The position numbers and the translations under genes were made by a program. Below, piece by piece: positions 27,610 through 36,131 of a stretch of DNA of 64,000 nucleotides; within the stretch, counting starts at the first letter, position 1; the number at the start of each line of letters is the position of its first letter. The stretch covers positions 18,070-82,069 of the forward strand of contig NZ_LUTR01000016.1 in the NCBI RefSeq assembly GCF_001597725.1. Direction: 5' to 3'. Below the pieces are notes generated by a model. That model did not search any database and was not told the DNA's origin. It worked only from the letters and a program-made list of their open reading frames with translations. Origin of the DNA: Neptuniibacter marinus (lineage in GTDB: Bacteria > Pseudomonadota > Gammaproteobacteria > Pseudomonadales > Balneatricaceae).

Positions 27610-27625
27610 TGGCACAGCCTTTGCT
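27610..27625 (+). promoter_or_regulatory. Sigma-54 (-24/-12) promoter of the phenol hydroxylase operon
   Basis: TGGCACAGCCTTTGCT matches the TGGCAC-N5-TTGCT consensus at every defined position. The predicted start is near 27637, about 30 bases before dmpK. Confidence 0.93.
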
Positions 27626-27666
27626 GATAGCTGTTCGACTATGGCCCAAAAGGTGATTGAAACAAA

Positions 27667-27972
27667 ATGAAAAAAGCAGATCTAGATGTGAACAGTCAAC
27701 AGAACAACGCTTCGTTTGAAGAGTTAGTGAAGTATGTTCGTGTTCGCAGCGCTGAAGGTGCTCGATTTGTGGAGTTTGATTTTGCCATCGGTGACCCGAG
27801 TCTGTTTGTTGAATTAGTGATGCCTCAAGGGGCGTTTGAACACTTTTGTTCACACAACAACGTAGTTCATATGACAACAGAACAGACCCAGGCCATTGAT
27901 GCTGAAATGGATAAATGGCGCTATGGCGAAGAAACGCTAATGGCCCGTAATCACAATCGCACAACCAAATAA
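27667..27972 (+). CDS. dmpK: Phenol hydroxylase assembly/auxiliary protein (P0)
   Basis: A 101-residue protein with the DmpK pattern KYVRVRSAEGARFVEFDFAI and ELVMPQGAFEHFC. DmpK is not needed for turnover in vitro but helps load iron into the oxygenase. It is a little longer than usual at both ends. It is the first gene after the consensus sigma-54 promoter, with AAAGGTG upstream of the ATG. Confidence 0.9.
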   Translation: MKKADLDVNSQQNNASFEELVKYVRVRSAEGARFVEFDFAIGDPSLFVELVMPQGAFEHFCSHNNVVHMTTEQTQAIDAEMDKWRYGEETLMARNHNRTTK

Positions 27973-28003
27973 CAATAAACTCGTTTTGCTGGGGCACAAC
28001 CGC

Positions 28004-28990
28004 ATGACTATTGAAATAAAAACAGCAACCCTTGAACCCGTCCGAAATACGTTTGCGCATATAGAGCGTCGATTCGGTGATAAGCCCGCTACACGTTATC
28101 AGGAGGCAACCTATGATGTGCAATCGGAAAAGTACTTCCATTATCGTCCGCTTTGGCAACCGGATAAGGAGCTGAATGACCCAAGTCGTACCGCTATAAA
28201 AATGAAAGATTGGTATGCATTTAAAGACCCACGCCAATTTTATTATGGTGCGTATGTTCAACAGCGCGCAAAAATGCAGGAAGCGGCTGAAAACAACTAT
28301 GCCTTTTTTGAAAAACGTAATTTAGTTGCGTTGCTGCCTGAAGGCATGAAAGAAAATATCATTAAATACCTCGTCCCGCTTCGCCATGTAGAACATGGTG
28401 CGAATCTCAATAATATGTACGCTTGTGCATACGGTTTTGGCACCGCAATTACTCAGGCGTGTCTGTATAACGGAATGGACCGCTTAGGTATTGCTCAATA
28501 TCTCTCACGTATTGGTTTAATCATTGATGGAAATACAGGGGGTTCATTAACTGAAGCTAAAGTCGCTTGGTTGAATGATCCTATTTGGCAGGGTGTGAGA
28601 GCACTGGTTGAAGAGTTGTCGGTGACTGAAGATTGGTTTGAAGTTTTAGTTGCCCAAGATGTTGTGCTGGATTGCTTAATGCATGAGCTAATTTATGTCC
28701 AGTTTGATCAATGGCTTCAAGAGAATGGTGCTCAAGATATCGGCATGTTGACTGACTTTATGCAAGCTTGGTCAAAAGATACGAATCGCTGGATAGACGC
28801 AACACTAAAGATTGCGGCAACTGAATCGAATGAGAATAGAGCGCTGCTAGAAAAGTGGGTTCTTCATTGGAAGCAAGTCATAACTAAAGCATTGGCACCA
28901 TTGGCTGCAGACATGCTAAACGACGACGCGTTGGCATTAGCCGAGTCTGTACTTGATAAACGCTTACAGAAAGCGGGTTTGTTCAAATAA
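28004..28990 (+). CDS. dmpL: Phenol hydroxylase P1, oxygenase beta subunit
   Basis: A 328-residue subunit beginning MTIEIKTATLEPVRNTF and containing RYQEATYDVQ and NFHYRP-like (KYFHYRPLW) segments of the DmpL family. It is homologous to the diiron subunit but lacks the iron ligands and supports the alpha subunit in the (alpha-beta-gamma)2 hydroxylase. The frame reaches back to TTG 27986, but the ATG at 28004 matches the family start. Confidence 0.92.
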   Translation: MTIEIKTATLEPVRNTFAHIERRFGDKPATRYQEATYDVQSEKYFHYRPLWQPDKELNDPSRTAIKMKDWYAFKDPRQFYYGAYVQQRAKMQEAAENNYAFFEKRNLVALLPEGMKENIIKYLVPLRHVEHGANLNNMYACAYGFGTAITQACLYNGMDRLGIAQYLSRIGLIIDGNTGGSLTEAKVAWLNDPIWQGVRALVEELSVTEDWFEVLVAQDVVLDCLMHELIYVQFDQWLQENGAQDIGMLTDFMQAWSKDTNRWIDATLKIAATESNENRALLEKWVLHWKQVITKALAPLAADMLNDDALALAESVLDKRLQKAGLFK

Positions 28991-29004
28991 TAAGGGTGTT
29001 AAGC

Positions 29005-29274
29005 ATGTCAAAAGTTTATATCGCATTACAGGATAATGATGAGTCTCGTTATATCGTAGAAGCCATTGAAGAAGATAACCCTGAAGCAACGGTTATTCAT
29101 ATGCCGGCGATGATTCGAATTGAAATGGAAGGCCGGTTGACGGTTTTAAAGGAAACCGTAGAGGAGAAGATGGGGCGTGATTGGGATATTCAGGAGTTGC
29201 ATCTAAATCTCATTACGCTAGGTGGCAACGTTGAAGAAGATGATGACAGCTTAAGTCTTCATTGGAATGAATAA
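29005..29274 (+). CDS. dmpM: Phenol hydroxylase P2, activator (effector) protein
   Basis: An 89-residue cofactor-less regulatory component. SKVYIALQDNDESRYIVEAI and the C-terminal ITLGGNVEEDDD match DmpM. It binds the oxygenase and couples NADH use to hydroxylation. The start is ATG 29005, not the TTG at 28996. It lies 14 bases behind dmpL. Confidence 0.93.
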   Translation: MSKVYIALQDNDESRYIVEAIEEDNPEATVIHMPAMIRIEMEGRLTVLKETVEEKMGRDWDIQELHLNLITLGGNVEEDDDSLSLHWNE

Positions 29275-29290
29275 AAAGAAGGTTTGAATC

Positions 29291-30790
29291 ATGGCTAAGA
29301 AACTAAATATAAAAGATAAATATCGCCTGCTAACCCGTGATCTTGATTGGGAATACTCTTATGTGGATAAAAAGGATGCTTTCCCATTTGAAGAATTTGA
29401 AGGTATCAAAATTACAGATTGGTCGAAATGGGAAGACCCATTTCGCTTAACAATGGATTCCTATTGGAAGTATCAAGCGGAAAAAGAGAAAAAACTTTAT
29501 GCAATATTTGATGCATTTTCACAAAATCACGGTCATTTAAACGTATCAGACCCGCGTTATGTAAATGCACTTAAGTTGTTTTTAACCGGCGTTTCTCCGC
29601 TTGAATATCAAGCCTACCAAGGCTTTGCTCATGTAGGTCGTCAGTTTGGTGGTGTAGGTGCGCGTGTTGCTTGTCAGATGCAAGCGATTGATGAATTGCG
29701 TCATGTACAGACACAGATTCACGCGATGAGCCATTACAACAAGTATTTTGATGGCTTCCAAGATTATAGCCATATGCATGACCGTGTTTGGTACTTGTCT
29801 GTACCGAAATCTTTCTTTAATGATGCTCGTGCAGCTGGACCATTTGAGTTTATGGTCGCGATAGGTTTCTCATTTGAATATGTATTAACCAACCTATTGT
29901 TTGTGCCTTTCATGTCGGGTGCGGCTCATAATGGTGATATGGCCACAGTGACCTTTGGCTTTTCGGCGCAATCTGATGAAGCACGCCACATGACCTTAGG
30001 TCTTGAGGTTATTAAATTCTTATTGGAACAGCATGAAGATAACGTACCGATTGTCCAGAAATGGATTGATAAATGGTTCTGGCGTGGTACGCGTTTATTA
30101 ACACTAGTGGCGATGATGATGGATTACATGTTGCCAAATAAGGTGATGTCTTGGAAAGAGGCGTGGGAAGTCTACTTCGAAGAGGCGGGTGGCGCGTTAT
30201 TTAAAGATCTCGCACGCTATGGCATCAAAATGCCTAAATATGCGGAAACCATTGAGAAAGAAAAAGAGCATGTGTCTCATCAGGCATGGTGGATCTTCTA
30301 TACCCACGGTCATGCTGCAGGCTTCCATACGTGGATTCCATCAGATGAAGAGTTGGATTGGTTATCTGAAAAGTACCCAGATACGTTTGATAAGTACTAC
30401 CGTCCTCGCTGGGAGCTAGCTAAAGAGATGGAAGCTAAGGGGGAACGTTTCTATACCAAAGCGCTGCCTCAGCTTTGTACGACGTGCCAGATCCCTATGG
30501 GCTTTACTGAGATGGATGATCCTACCCAAGTGTGCTATCGCGATTCAGTTTATAACGGCGACCGTTATCATTTCTGCTCCGATGGCTGTAAAGAAATTTT
30601 TGATGATGAACCTGAAAAATATGTCCAGTCATGGTTACCGGTTCATCAAATATTCCAAGGTAACTGTGGCGGTCCGGATGTCGAGAATGTGTTAAGCGAT
30701 TTCTATCGGATGAATTTAGGTGAAGACAACATGGATATGAAAGGCTCACCGGATGAGAAGCGCTGGAAGCAGTGGAAAGGTGTTGCCTGA
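29291..30790 (+). CDS. dmpN: Phenol hydroxylase P3, diiron oxygenase alpha subunit
   Basis: A 499-residue alpha subunit. The diiron ligands are all visible: Glu105 (LEYQAYQG), Glu135 and His138 (DELRHVQ), Glu196 (FSFEYVLT), Glu230 and His233 (SDEARHM), at nearly the positions known for ToMO/DmpN. The C-terminus (about 397-450) has a Cys-rich YHS-like metal site (CTTCQIPMGF ... HFCSDGCKEIF). It hydroxylates phenol and methylphenols ortho to the OH to give catechols, using O2. The stop codon lies within a hairpin. Confidence 0.95.
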   Translation: MAKKLNIKDKYRLLTRDLDWEYSYVDKKDAFPFEEFEGIKITDWSKWEDPFRLTMDSYWKYQAEKEKKLYAIFDAFSQNHGHLNVSDPRYVNALKLFLTGVSPLEYQAYQGFAHVGRQFGGVGARVACQMQAIDELRHVQTQIHAMSHYNKYFDGFQDYSHMHDRVWYLSVPKSFFNDARAAGPFEFMVAIGFSFEYVLTNLLFVPFMSGAAHNGDMATVTFGFSAQSDEARHMTLGLEVIKFLLEQHEDNVPIVQKWIDKWFWRGTRLLTLVAMMMDYMLPNKVMSWKEAWEVYFEEAGGALFKDLARYGIKMPKYAETIEKEKEHVSHQAWWIFYTHGHAAGFHTWIPSDEELDWLSEKYPDTFDKYYRPRWELAKEMEAKGERFYTKALPQLCTTCQIPMGFTEMDDPTQVCYRDSVYNGDRYHFCSDGCKEIFDDEPEKYVQSWLPVHQIFQGNCGGPDVENVLSDFYRMNLGEDNMDMKGSPDEKRWKQWKGVA

Positions 30791-30800
30791 TTAGGCAACA
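30781..30800 (+). promoter_or_regulatory. Hairpin over the dmpN stop codon
   Basis: TGTTGCCT-GATT-AGGCAACA is a perfect 8-bp stem with a 4-base loop. The dmpN TGA is partly in the loop. There is no U-tract, so it is not an ordinary terminator. Confidence 0.6.
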
Positions 30801-30815
30801 AAATAATTAAACGAT

Positions 30816-30843
30816 CGATAGTCCCTGACAAGAGGGGCTATCG
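30816..30843 (+). promoter_or_regulatory. Second intercistronic hairpin between dmpN and dmpO
   Basis: CGATAGTCCCT and AGGGGCTATCG pair over 11 positions (one G-U) around a 6-base loop, ending 20 bases before the dmpO ATG. With the previous hairpin it may set mRNA stability or lower dmpOP expression. Confidence 0.6.
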
Positions 30844-30863
30844 TATTGATCGGGAGAATAATA

Positions 30864-31226
30864 ATGCCTATACATGCCATAACACCTGAATACAAAGGCG
30901 AAGTATTAGATAAATTTGAAAATTTTAACGGTAACCAAGTTGTTTATGTAGGTTGGGATCATCATTTGATGTTTTGCGCAGCATTTGCATACCCTTTGCC
31001 CCCTGAAATGCTATTTAGAACCCTGTTAGACGATGTAATACCTGAAGCATTTAGCCTTCATCCTGAGTTTTCTAAAATTAATTGGGATAAAGCAGAATGG
31101 TTATTAGATGGTCAGCCATTTATTCCTCAACTCAATGCATCATTAATAGATCAAGGGATTGGTCATAAATCATTATTACGTTTCCAAACGCCCGAACTAA
31201 AAGGCGTTCAGGAAGCGGGTATCTAA
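30864..31226 (+). CDS. dmpO: Phenol hydroxylase P4, oxygenase gamma subunit
   Basis: A 120-residue small subunit with the DmpO segment VVYVGWDHHLMFCAAFAYPLPP. It is a structural subunit of the hydroxylase hexamer. The ATG at 30864 has GGGAG at the right distance; the TTG at 30846 lies within the hairpin region and is not used in my reading. The 73-base gap from dmpN is the largest in the operon. Confidence 0.9.
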   Translation: MPIHAITPEYKGEVLDKFENFNGNQVVYVGWDHHLMFCAAFAYPLPPEMLFRTLLDDVIPEAFSLHPEFSKINWDKAEWLLDGQPFIPQLNASLIDQGIGHKSLLRFQTPELKGVQEAGI

Positions 31227-31250
31227 AGCCAGTTTATAAGGTGGAATACT

Positions 31251-32312
31251 ATGACTTATGAAGTAGTTGTTGAGCCGACAGGTGATGTGATTGAGGTGGA
31301 AGAGGGCCAGACTATATTAGATGCAGCGCTAAGGCAGGGGGTTTGGCTGCCTTTTGCCTGCGGTCATGGCACTTGTGCAACCTGTAAGTGTCAAGTAACC
31401 GAAGGTGATGTGGATCTTGGTAATGCATCGCCCTTCGCGTTGATGGATATAGAGCGAGAAGAGGGGAAAATCTTAGTTTGTTGTGCAACACCTGAATCAG
31501 ATTTAGTGATTGAAGCTGATATAGATGTTGATGAAGATTTTGAGGGTTTTCCTGTTAAGGACTTTATCGGCACCGTTTCGGCAATTAAAGATCTATCACC
31601 GACGATTAAAGGTATACATTTTACCCTTGATGATGAGATCGAATTTCAAGCAGGGCAATATATAAACCTGAGCATTCCAGGTGTGGAAGGATCTCGTGCA
31701 TTTTCTATTGCTAACAAACCTTCTGATAATAAAGTGCTTGAGTTGCATGTGCGCTTAGTTGAAGGAGGCGCGGGTACTACTTATCTACATGAACAGTTGA
31801 AGGTGGGTGACACTTTAGAGCTCTCAGGTCCTTATGGTCAGTTCTTTACGCGTTTGTCTGATAGTCAGGATGTGATCTTTATTGCTGGTGGATCAGGCTT
31901 GTCGAGCCCACAATCGATGATTTTTGAATTACTAGAGCGTGGCGATAGCCGTGAGATTTATCTCTTCCAAGGCGCACGCAATGTTGCGGAGCTTTATAAC
32001 AGAGCTATTTTCGAAAACTTAGCAAAAGAGCATAGTAATTTTCATTATATTCCAGCGCTGAATGCGCCAGAGCCTGATGATGATTGGCAAGGCTTTACGG
32101 GCTTTGTTCATGATGCTGCAGATGCGCATTTCAATAGCCGTTTTGATGGTCATAAAGCTTACCTTTGTGGTCCACCTCCTATGATCAATGCCGCGATTAC
32201 AACGTTGATGCAAGGGCGTTTATTTGAGCGAGATATCCATATGGAACGTTTTCTAACGGCTGCAGATGAGTCTGAAGATCAATCTAGGTCTGCTTTATTT
32301 AAGCGAATCTAA
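31251..32312 (+). CDS. dmpP: Phenol hydroxylase P5, NADH:ferredoxin-type reductase
   Basis: A 353-residue reductase. It has an N-terminal plant-type ferredoxin domain with Cys37, Cys42, Cys45 and Cys77/78 (ACGHGTCATC). An FAD domain with the RxxS motif follows (SRAFSIAN), then an NAD domain (FIAGGSGLSSP ... YLCGPPPM). It passes electrons from NADH through FAD and [2Fe-2S] to the diiron centre. It is the last gene of the dmp operon, before a good terminator. Confidence 0.94.
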   Translation: MTYEVVVEPTGDVIEVEEGQTILDAALRQGVWLPFACGHGTCATCKCQVTEGDVDLGNASPFALMDIEREEGKILVCCATPESDLVIEADIDVDEDFEGFPVKDFIGTVSAIKDLSPTIKGIHFTLDDEIEFQAGQYINLSIPGVEGSRAFSIANKPSDNKVLELHVRLVEGGAGTTYLHEQLKVGDTLELSGPYGQFFTRLSDSQDVIFIAGGSGLSSPQSMIFELLERGDSREIYLFQGARNVAELYNRAIFENLAKEHSNFHYIPALNAPEPDDDWQGFTGFVHDAADAHFNSRFDGHKAYLCGPPPMINAAITTLMQGRLFERDIHMERFLTAADESEDQSRSALFKRI

Positions 32313-32334
32313 ACGTTGTTTCTCCTCTCTTCTT

Positions 32335-32358
32335 AAACCAGCGAATGCTGGTTTTTTT
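32335..32358 (+). terminator. Terminator of the phenol hydroxylase operon
   Basis: AAACCAGC-GAAT-GCTGGTTT with further Ts (seven in all): a perfect short stem with a tetraloop, 22 bases after the dmpP stop. It separates dmpKLMNOP from the next sigma-54 unit. Confidence 0.88.
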
Positions 32359-32408
32359 ATTTCTTAAGTTTAGTTAGATCTTTGCCATTGATTTAGAGTC
32401 AGCCATTA

Positions 32409-32443
32409 ATTATTTGATTACCCCTTTTGACATCATTTGATTA
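32409..32443 (+). promoter_or_regulatory. Candidate activator-binding sites upstream of the envelope/transporter unit
   Basis: ATCATTTGAT (32432-32441) is the reverse complement of the ATCAAATGAT core before the meta operon and lies about 113 bp upstream of the -24 element. A second TTTGATTA half-site lies 23 bp before it (32413-32420), i.e. about two helical turns away. Confidence 0.55.
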
Positions 32444-32473
32444 TTTGGTGAATGAGGAGATTTGTTAAGTCGA

Positions 32474-32512
32474 AGATTATGTTGAGATAATCTTATAGGT
32501 TATGCCTAACCT
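32474..32512 (+). repeat. Two consecutive inverted repeats between activator site and promoter
   Basis: AGATTAT-N6-ATAATCT (32474-32493) is followed 3 bases later by AGGTTA-TGCC-TAACCT (32497-32512). Both lie in the interval where IHF or other bending proteins act in sigma-54 promoters. Role unknown. Confidence 0.45.
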
Positions 32513-32549
32513 ACTGAATTTTAAGTATTTTATTTCCTCATCAATAAGC

Positions 32550-32565
32550 TGGCACGGTGGTTGCT
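32550..32565 (+). promoter_or_regulatory. Sigma-54 (-24/-12) promoter of the Ycf48/RND/DUF1302/DUF1329 unit
   Basis: TGGCACGGTGGTTGCT matches TGGCAC-N5-TTGCT exactly. The expected start near 32577 leaves about 50 bases before the ATG at 32627. It excludes the longer reading frame that would begin inside the promoter. Confidence 0.92.
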
Positions 32566-32626
32566 GTATTCTAGTCGTCGAGGTGTATATGCACCTATAA
32601 ATACAGTTTTTGGTGATGTGAATAAA

Positions 32627-33649
32627 ATGACGTCAATAATTAAAAAAAGATACGTCGATAATCTTAACTTTTATAAATCGTCAGGGCCGACCTTAGCGAA
32701 GCTTGAAACAACAGGGCTAGCGCTGGTCATTTCTCTATCTTTAGTGGGCTGTGAAGCACCACTTAATCTTGAAGGGGTTGAAGCCGAGAAACAAAAGCAA
32801 GTTCGCCGTACAGATCAGCTTCAGGGCATTGCTGCCAATGCTACAACGCTAGTAGTCGTTGGTTCGGATGGTCTTGTTCTAACCAGTCCTCTAGATCAAC
32901 TATCTTGGACCCGTCATCAACTTGATGATGCACCAGCGCTCGTTGATGTGGCTGTCTGTCCAGATGAAAGCTTTGTTGCGCTAAGTATCGACAAGAAAGC
33001 TTGGTTTAGCCGTGACAGTGGTGCTACATGGCAATCGAAAAAACTCCCCACCGCGGAAGACCTTCTTGATCTAACTTGCGCACCTGATAACAGTATTTGG
33101 GTCGTAGGTAGCTTTTCTACTGTCCTTAATTCTACCGATAAAGGTGAATCATGGCATGAGACGACTTTAAACGAAGATGCCATGTTGACGGGTATTCAGT
33201 TTGTCGATCAAAACACGGTCTTTATCAGTGGTGAGTTTGGTTTAGTTAGTCGTAGTGATGATGCTGGCATGAGCTGGAATACACCGGAGATGATTCCCAA
33301 TGACTTCTATACCCATGCGGCTCATTTTACCTCAGCCTCAGAGGGTTGGGTCGGTGGCTTAAGTGGCCAGATTCTTTATACCGAGGATGGAGGGATTAGC
33401 TGGGAAAAACAACTAACGCCGACTGAATCACCTATTTATGGTTTTTATTCTGTAGGGGAAAAGCTCTTTGCTTTTGGCGATCACTCAACGCTATTGAGTT
33501 TTACCGGTCAGGATTGGGCCGAAATAGATACCCATGGTCGTCCGGTGTATTTGCGTGATGTCACACAACTTAAGTCGGGGAATTTCCTCTTAGCCGGAGG
33601 CTCTGGGTCTCTGTTTTCTTTAGCTATCCAACCTACATCTGGTAAGTAG
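32627..33649 (+). CDS. Ycf48/Hcf136-like beta-propeller lipoprotein
   Basis: A 340-residue protein. It has an unusually long N-terminal segment, a hydrophobic stretch and lipobox SLVGC (Cys about 42), then 'S.D.G.SW' repeats (FSRDSGATWQSKK, NSTDKGESWHE, YTEDGGISWEKQ) of the Ycf48/BNR propeller type. Such proteins are often encoded beside an MMPL/RND transporter and DUF1302/DUF1329 proteins in degraders of hydrophobic compounds. In plastids Ycf48 assists photosystem II assembly; here a scaffolding role for the transporter is only inferred. The start is ATG 32627. Confidence 0.78.
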   Translation: MTSIIKKRYVDNLNFYKSSGPTLAKLETTGLALVISLSLVGCEAPLNLEGVEAEKQKQVRRTDQLQGIAANATTLVVVGSDGLVLTSPLDQLSWTRHQLDDAPALVDVAVCPDESFVALSIDKKAWFSRDSGATWQSKKLPTAEDLLDLTCAPDNSIWVVGSFSTVLNSTDKGESWHETTLNEDAMLTGIQFVDQNTVFISGEFGLVSRSDDAGMSWNTPEMIPNDFYTHAAHFTSASEGWVGGLSGQILYTEDGGISWEKQLTPTESPIYGFYSVGEKLFAFGDHSTLLSFTGQDWAEIDTHGRPVYLRDVTQLKSGNFLLAGGSGSLFSLAIQPTSGK

Positions 33650-33660
33650 AGGCCTTTATC

Positions 33661-36051
33661 ATGGATAAGCAGTCCACTAAGGCTCATAAAGCCACCCATT
33701 TTTTACATAACTTGGATGAGATTGTCTTTTCTTATCCTAAGTTAATTCTAAGTTGTATTTTGCTGGTGACGCTCTTTTTCGCGTACCAGATTCCGAGTGT
33801 AAAAATGTACTCGGATTTTGCTGACCTGCTGCCGCAGGAACACACTTACATAGAACTTCACAACGAGATTAAGGAGTCCTTTGGGGGCGCCAATGTTGTG
33901 ATTGTTGGGGTGGAAGTGGAAGACGGAGATATCTTCAGTAATGCTGCTCTCGAAAAGATCCATCGTGTAACTCAAGCTGTAGATAGCTTACCTGGTGTTA
34001 ACCATAACCTTGTTGCCAGTGTAACTCACCGTAACTCCCGTAAAGTGTGGATGACGCCGGAAGGGAATGTGAACTCTGAGTCCTATTATGATCCTCAGGG
34101 TGGTGAAATGAATGTGGAAGCCCTGTCGGTACTGCGTTCTGATGTGTTGGCTGATCCTAGGGTGTATGGCCCCTTAGTCTCGCCAGATATGAAAATGGCG
34201 CTGGTTAAAGCGCAGCTCAATGAAGGCCAGTTGGATTACGTTAAAACCTTTAATGAGATCCAAAGCTTACGTGATGCGGAAAACGCCGAGGGCTTTAAGA
34301 TCCATGTGACTGGCCAGCCTATGCTTGTGGGTTGGGCGTATCAGTACTTAGATCAGATCATAGAGATCTTCCTGTTTACCGCGCTGATTATGGTGTCGCT
34401 ATTGATCTTTTACTTCCGTAAAGCCTACGGGGTACTGATTCCTTTAGCCGCGGTGATCGTCTCCTCTATTTGGGGGATCGGTATTATTTCGCTGTTTGGG
34501 TATAACCTCGATCCATTAGGACTGGTGATCCCATTCCTTATTTCTGCCCGTGCTATGTCGCATGGTATTCAGATTGTCGAGCGCTACTATCAAGAGTTGA
34601 ATGACCATTCAGATCATCATGTGGCAGCACGTAGTACATTTGAGAATCTATTTCGTCCTGGGAGCTTAGGTGTTGTCTCTGATGCGATAGGGTTGTTGCT
34701 TATTGCGATTGGTTCTATTCCGCTGAATACTAAATTGGCCCATTACGCGTCCCTCTGGGCGCTATGCATTATTATTACCGTATTGCTGGCGGTACCTCTT
34801 TTACTCTCAATTCTTCCAAAGCCTAAAAACACTGAAGTTAAACACAACATATTTCGTAATGTTGGCTTTGCCTGTGCGGAGATTATTAGCGATAAACGCT
34901 CAGCAAAGAATGCTTTATGGATAGCGGCTTTCTTCCTTGTAGGAGGCTGGTATTTCTCCTCTAAGGTTGTGATTGGTGAGTCTGAGCCGGGATCGCCGAT
35001 TCTCTATCAAGATCATGATTACAACGTGTCCTCAAAAGCCATCAATGACAGTTTCCCAGGCTCAGAGGAGCTTTACATTGTGGCCGAGACCTCAGAGAAG
35101 GGCGGTATTAAACGTCCAGAAGTGCTGAAAGCGTTAAGTGAGCTTGAAAATCACATGATGCTTGATCCTGAGGTTGGTGGGGCGAAAGGGATTCCTGATT
35201 TAGTAAAACAGGTTAACCGTTTACTGCACAATGATGATCCCCGTTGGGCTCAGATACCGGCGGATTCACGGTACGTAGGTGGACTTATGTTTACCTATAT
35301 GATGTCGAGCCCAATCCCTGGCGCATTGAATGAGTTTGTCGATACCGATGAACGTATTGCTAACTTGGTGTTTTATTACAAAGATCACCAAGGGGAAACG
35401 ATCCGCCGTGCGATCCATACGGCTAAAGAGTGGATTAGCGCGAATGAAGGCAAAGTTGAAGGGCTAACCATTCGCCTCGCTGGCGGCACCATTGGTGTAA
35501 CTGCGGCGATGAATGAAGCGGCCTATGAAACCAACCTATGGGTTTTACCTTTAGTCTTTATCCTGATCTTTGTGATGGTGATGTTCTTTTACCAATCATT
35601 AGCCGCTGGCACGATGATGTTTATGGCGATGCTATTCGCTACCACTTTGACCTATGCCTACATGGGTGTGACTCAAATGGGTATCAATATCAATACTGTG
35701 CCGATCATTGCGGTGGGTGTCGGTGTAGGTATCGATTACTCAATCTACATGATGGATCGCATTCGCTCCGAGATGGTGAAGCTGCAAGATTTAAATGTAG
35801 CGGTGAGAGAGGCGATCCGAACCACAGGGCTAGCAATCAGCTTTACGGCCATTACCTTAATGGCGGGCATCGTGATGTGGGTGCTGTTATCTGACCTACG
35901 TTTCCAATCGGATGCAGCGTTACTGCTGATGGTTATGGTTGTACTTAATGGCGCTGCGGCCATGTTACTGGTGCCGAGTTGGGTGCTGGTCTTTAAACCT
36001 AAATTTATCTGCAAGGCTTACCAAGATGAGGATGGTGTACTTCATTCGTGA
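33661..36051 (+). CDS. RND/MMPL-family transporter
   Basis: A 796-residue inner-membrane protein with the duplicated RND layout: one N-terminal helix (about 28-46), a periplasmic loop, a five-to-six-helix block (about 230-390), a second single helix (about 418-435), a loop, and a second helix block (about 620-785) holding GVGVGIDYSIYMMDRIRSEM, the usual conserved region of the MMPL/HpnN group. It moves hydrophobic molecules with the proton gradient. No MFP or TolC gene is beside it; the DUF1302 barrel may serve as outer-membrane partner. It begins 11 bases after the Ycf48 gene. Confidence 0.85.
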   Translation: MDKQSTKAHKATHFLHNLDEIVFSYPKLILSCILLVTLFFAYQIPSVKMYSDFADLLPQEHTYIELHNEIKESFGGANVVIVGVEVEDGDIFSNAALEKIHRVTQAVDSLPGVNHNLVASVTHRNSRKVWMTPEGNVNSESYYDPQGGEMNVEALSVLRSDVLADPRVYGPLVSPDMKMALVKAQLNEGQLDYVKTFNEIQSLRDAENAEGFKIHVTGQPMLVGWAYQYLDQIIEIFLFTALIMVSLLIFYFRKAYGVLIPLAAVIVSSIWGIGIISLFGYNLDPLGLVIPFLISARAMSHGIQIVERYYQELNDHSDHHVAARSTFENLFRPGSLGVVSDAIGLLLIAIGSIPLNTKLAHYASLWALCIIITVLLAVPLLLSILPKPKNTEVKHNIFRNVGFACAEIISDKRSAKNALWIAAFFLVGGWYFSSKVVIGESEPGSPILYQDHDYNVSSKAINDSFPGSEELYIVAETSEKGGIKRPEVLKALSELENHMMLDPEVGGAKGIPDLVKQVNRLLHNDDPRWAQIPADSRYVGGLMFTYMMSSPIPGALNEFVDTDERIANLVFYYKDHQGETIRRAIHTAKEWISANEGKVEGLTIRLAGGTIGVTAAMNEAAYETNLWVLPLVFILIFVMVMFFYQSLAAGTMMFMAMLFATTLTYAYMGVTQMGININTVPIIAVGVGVGIDYSIYMMDRIRSEMVKLQDLNVAVREAIRTTGLAISFTAITLMAGIVMWVLLSDLRFQSDAALLLMVMVVLNGAAAMLLVPSWVLVFKPKFICKAYQDEDGVLHS

Positions 36052-36131
36052 AGGCCGTTTCATTGGTCAGCGTTGGAGAAAATACTCGCTGGATTGAAAA
36101 CCTAAAATAAAAAACCTGAAGGGGTTTAGTG

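Noticed and set aside
27557..28261. 234-residue open frame on the minus strand
   Set aside because: It lies antisense to dmpK and the start of dmpL, crosses the consensus sigma-54 promoter, and has no family features.
32561..32626. Longer N-terminus for the Ycf48-like protein
   Set aside because: The start codon would lie inside the -12 element of the sigma-54 promoter, upstream of the transcription start. The ATG at 32627 is used instead.
35538..35894. 118-residue plus-strand frame within the RND gene
   Set aside because: A frame shadow of the transporter (His/Tyr-rich, antisense-like composition) with no independent start site.
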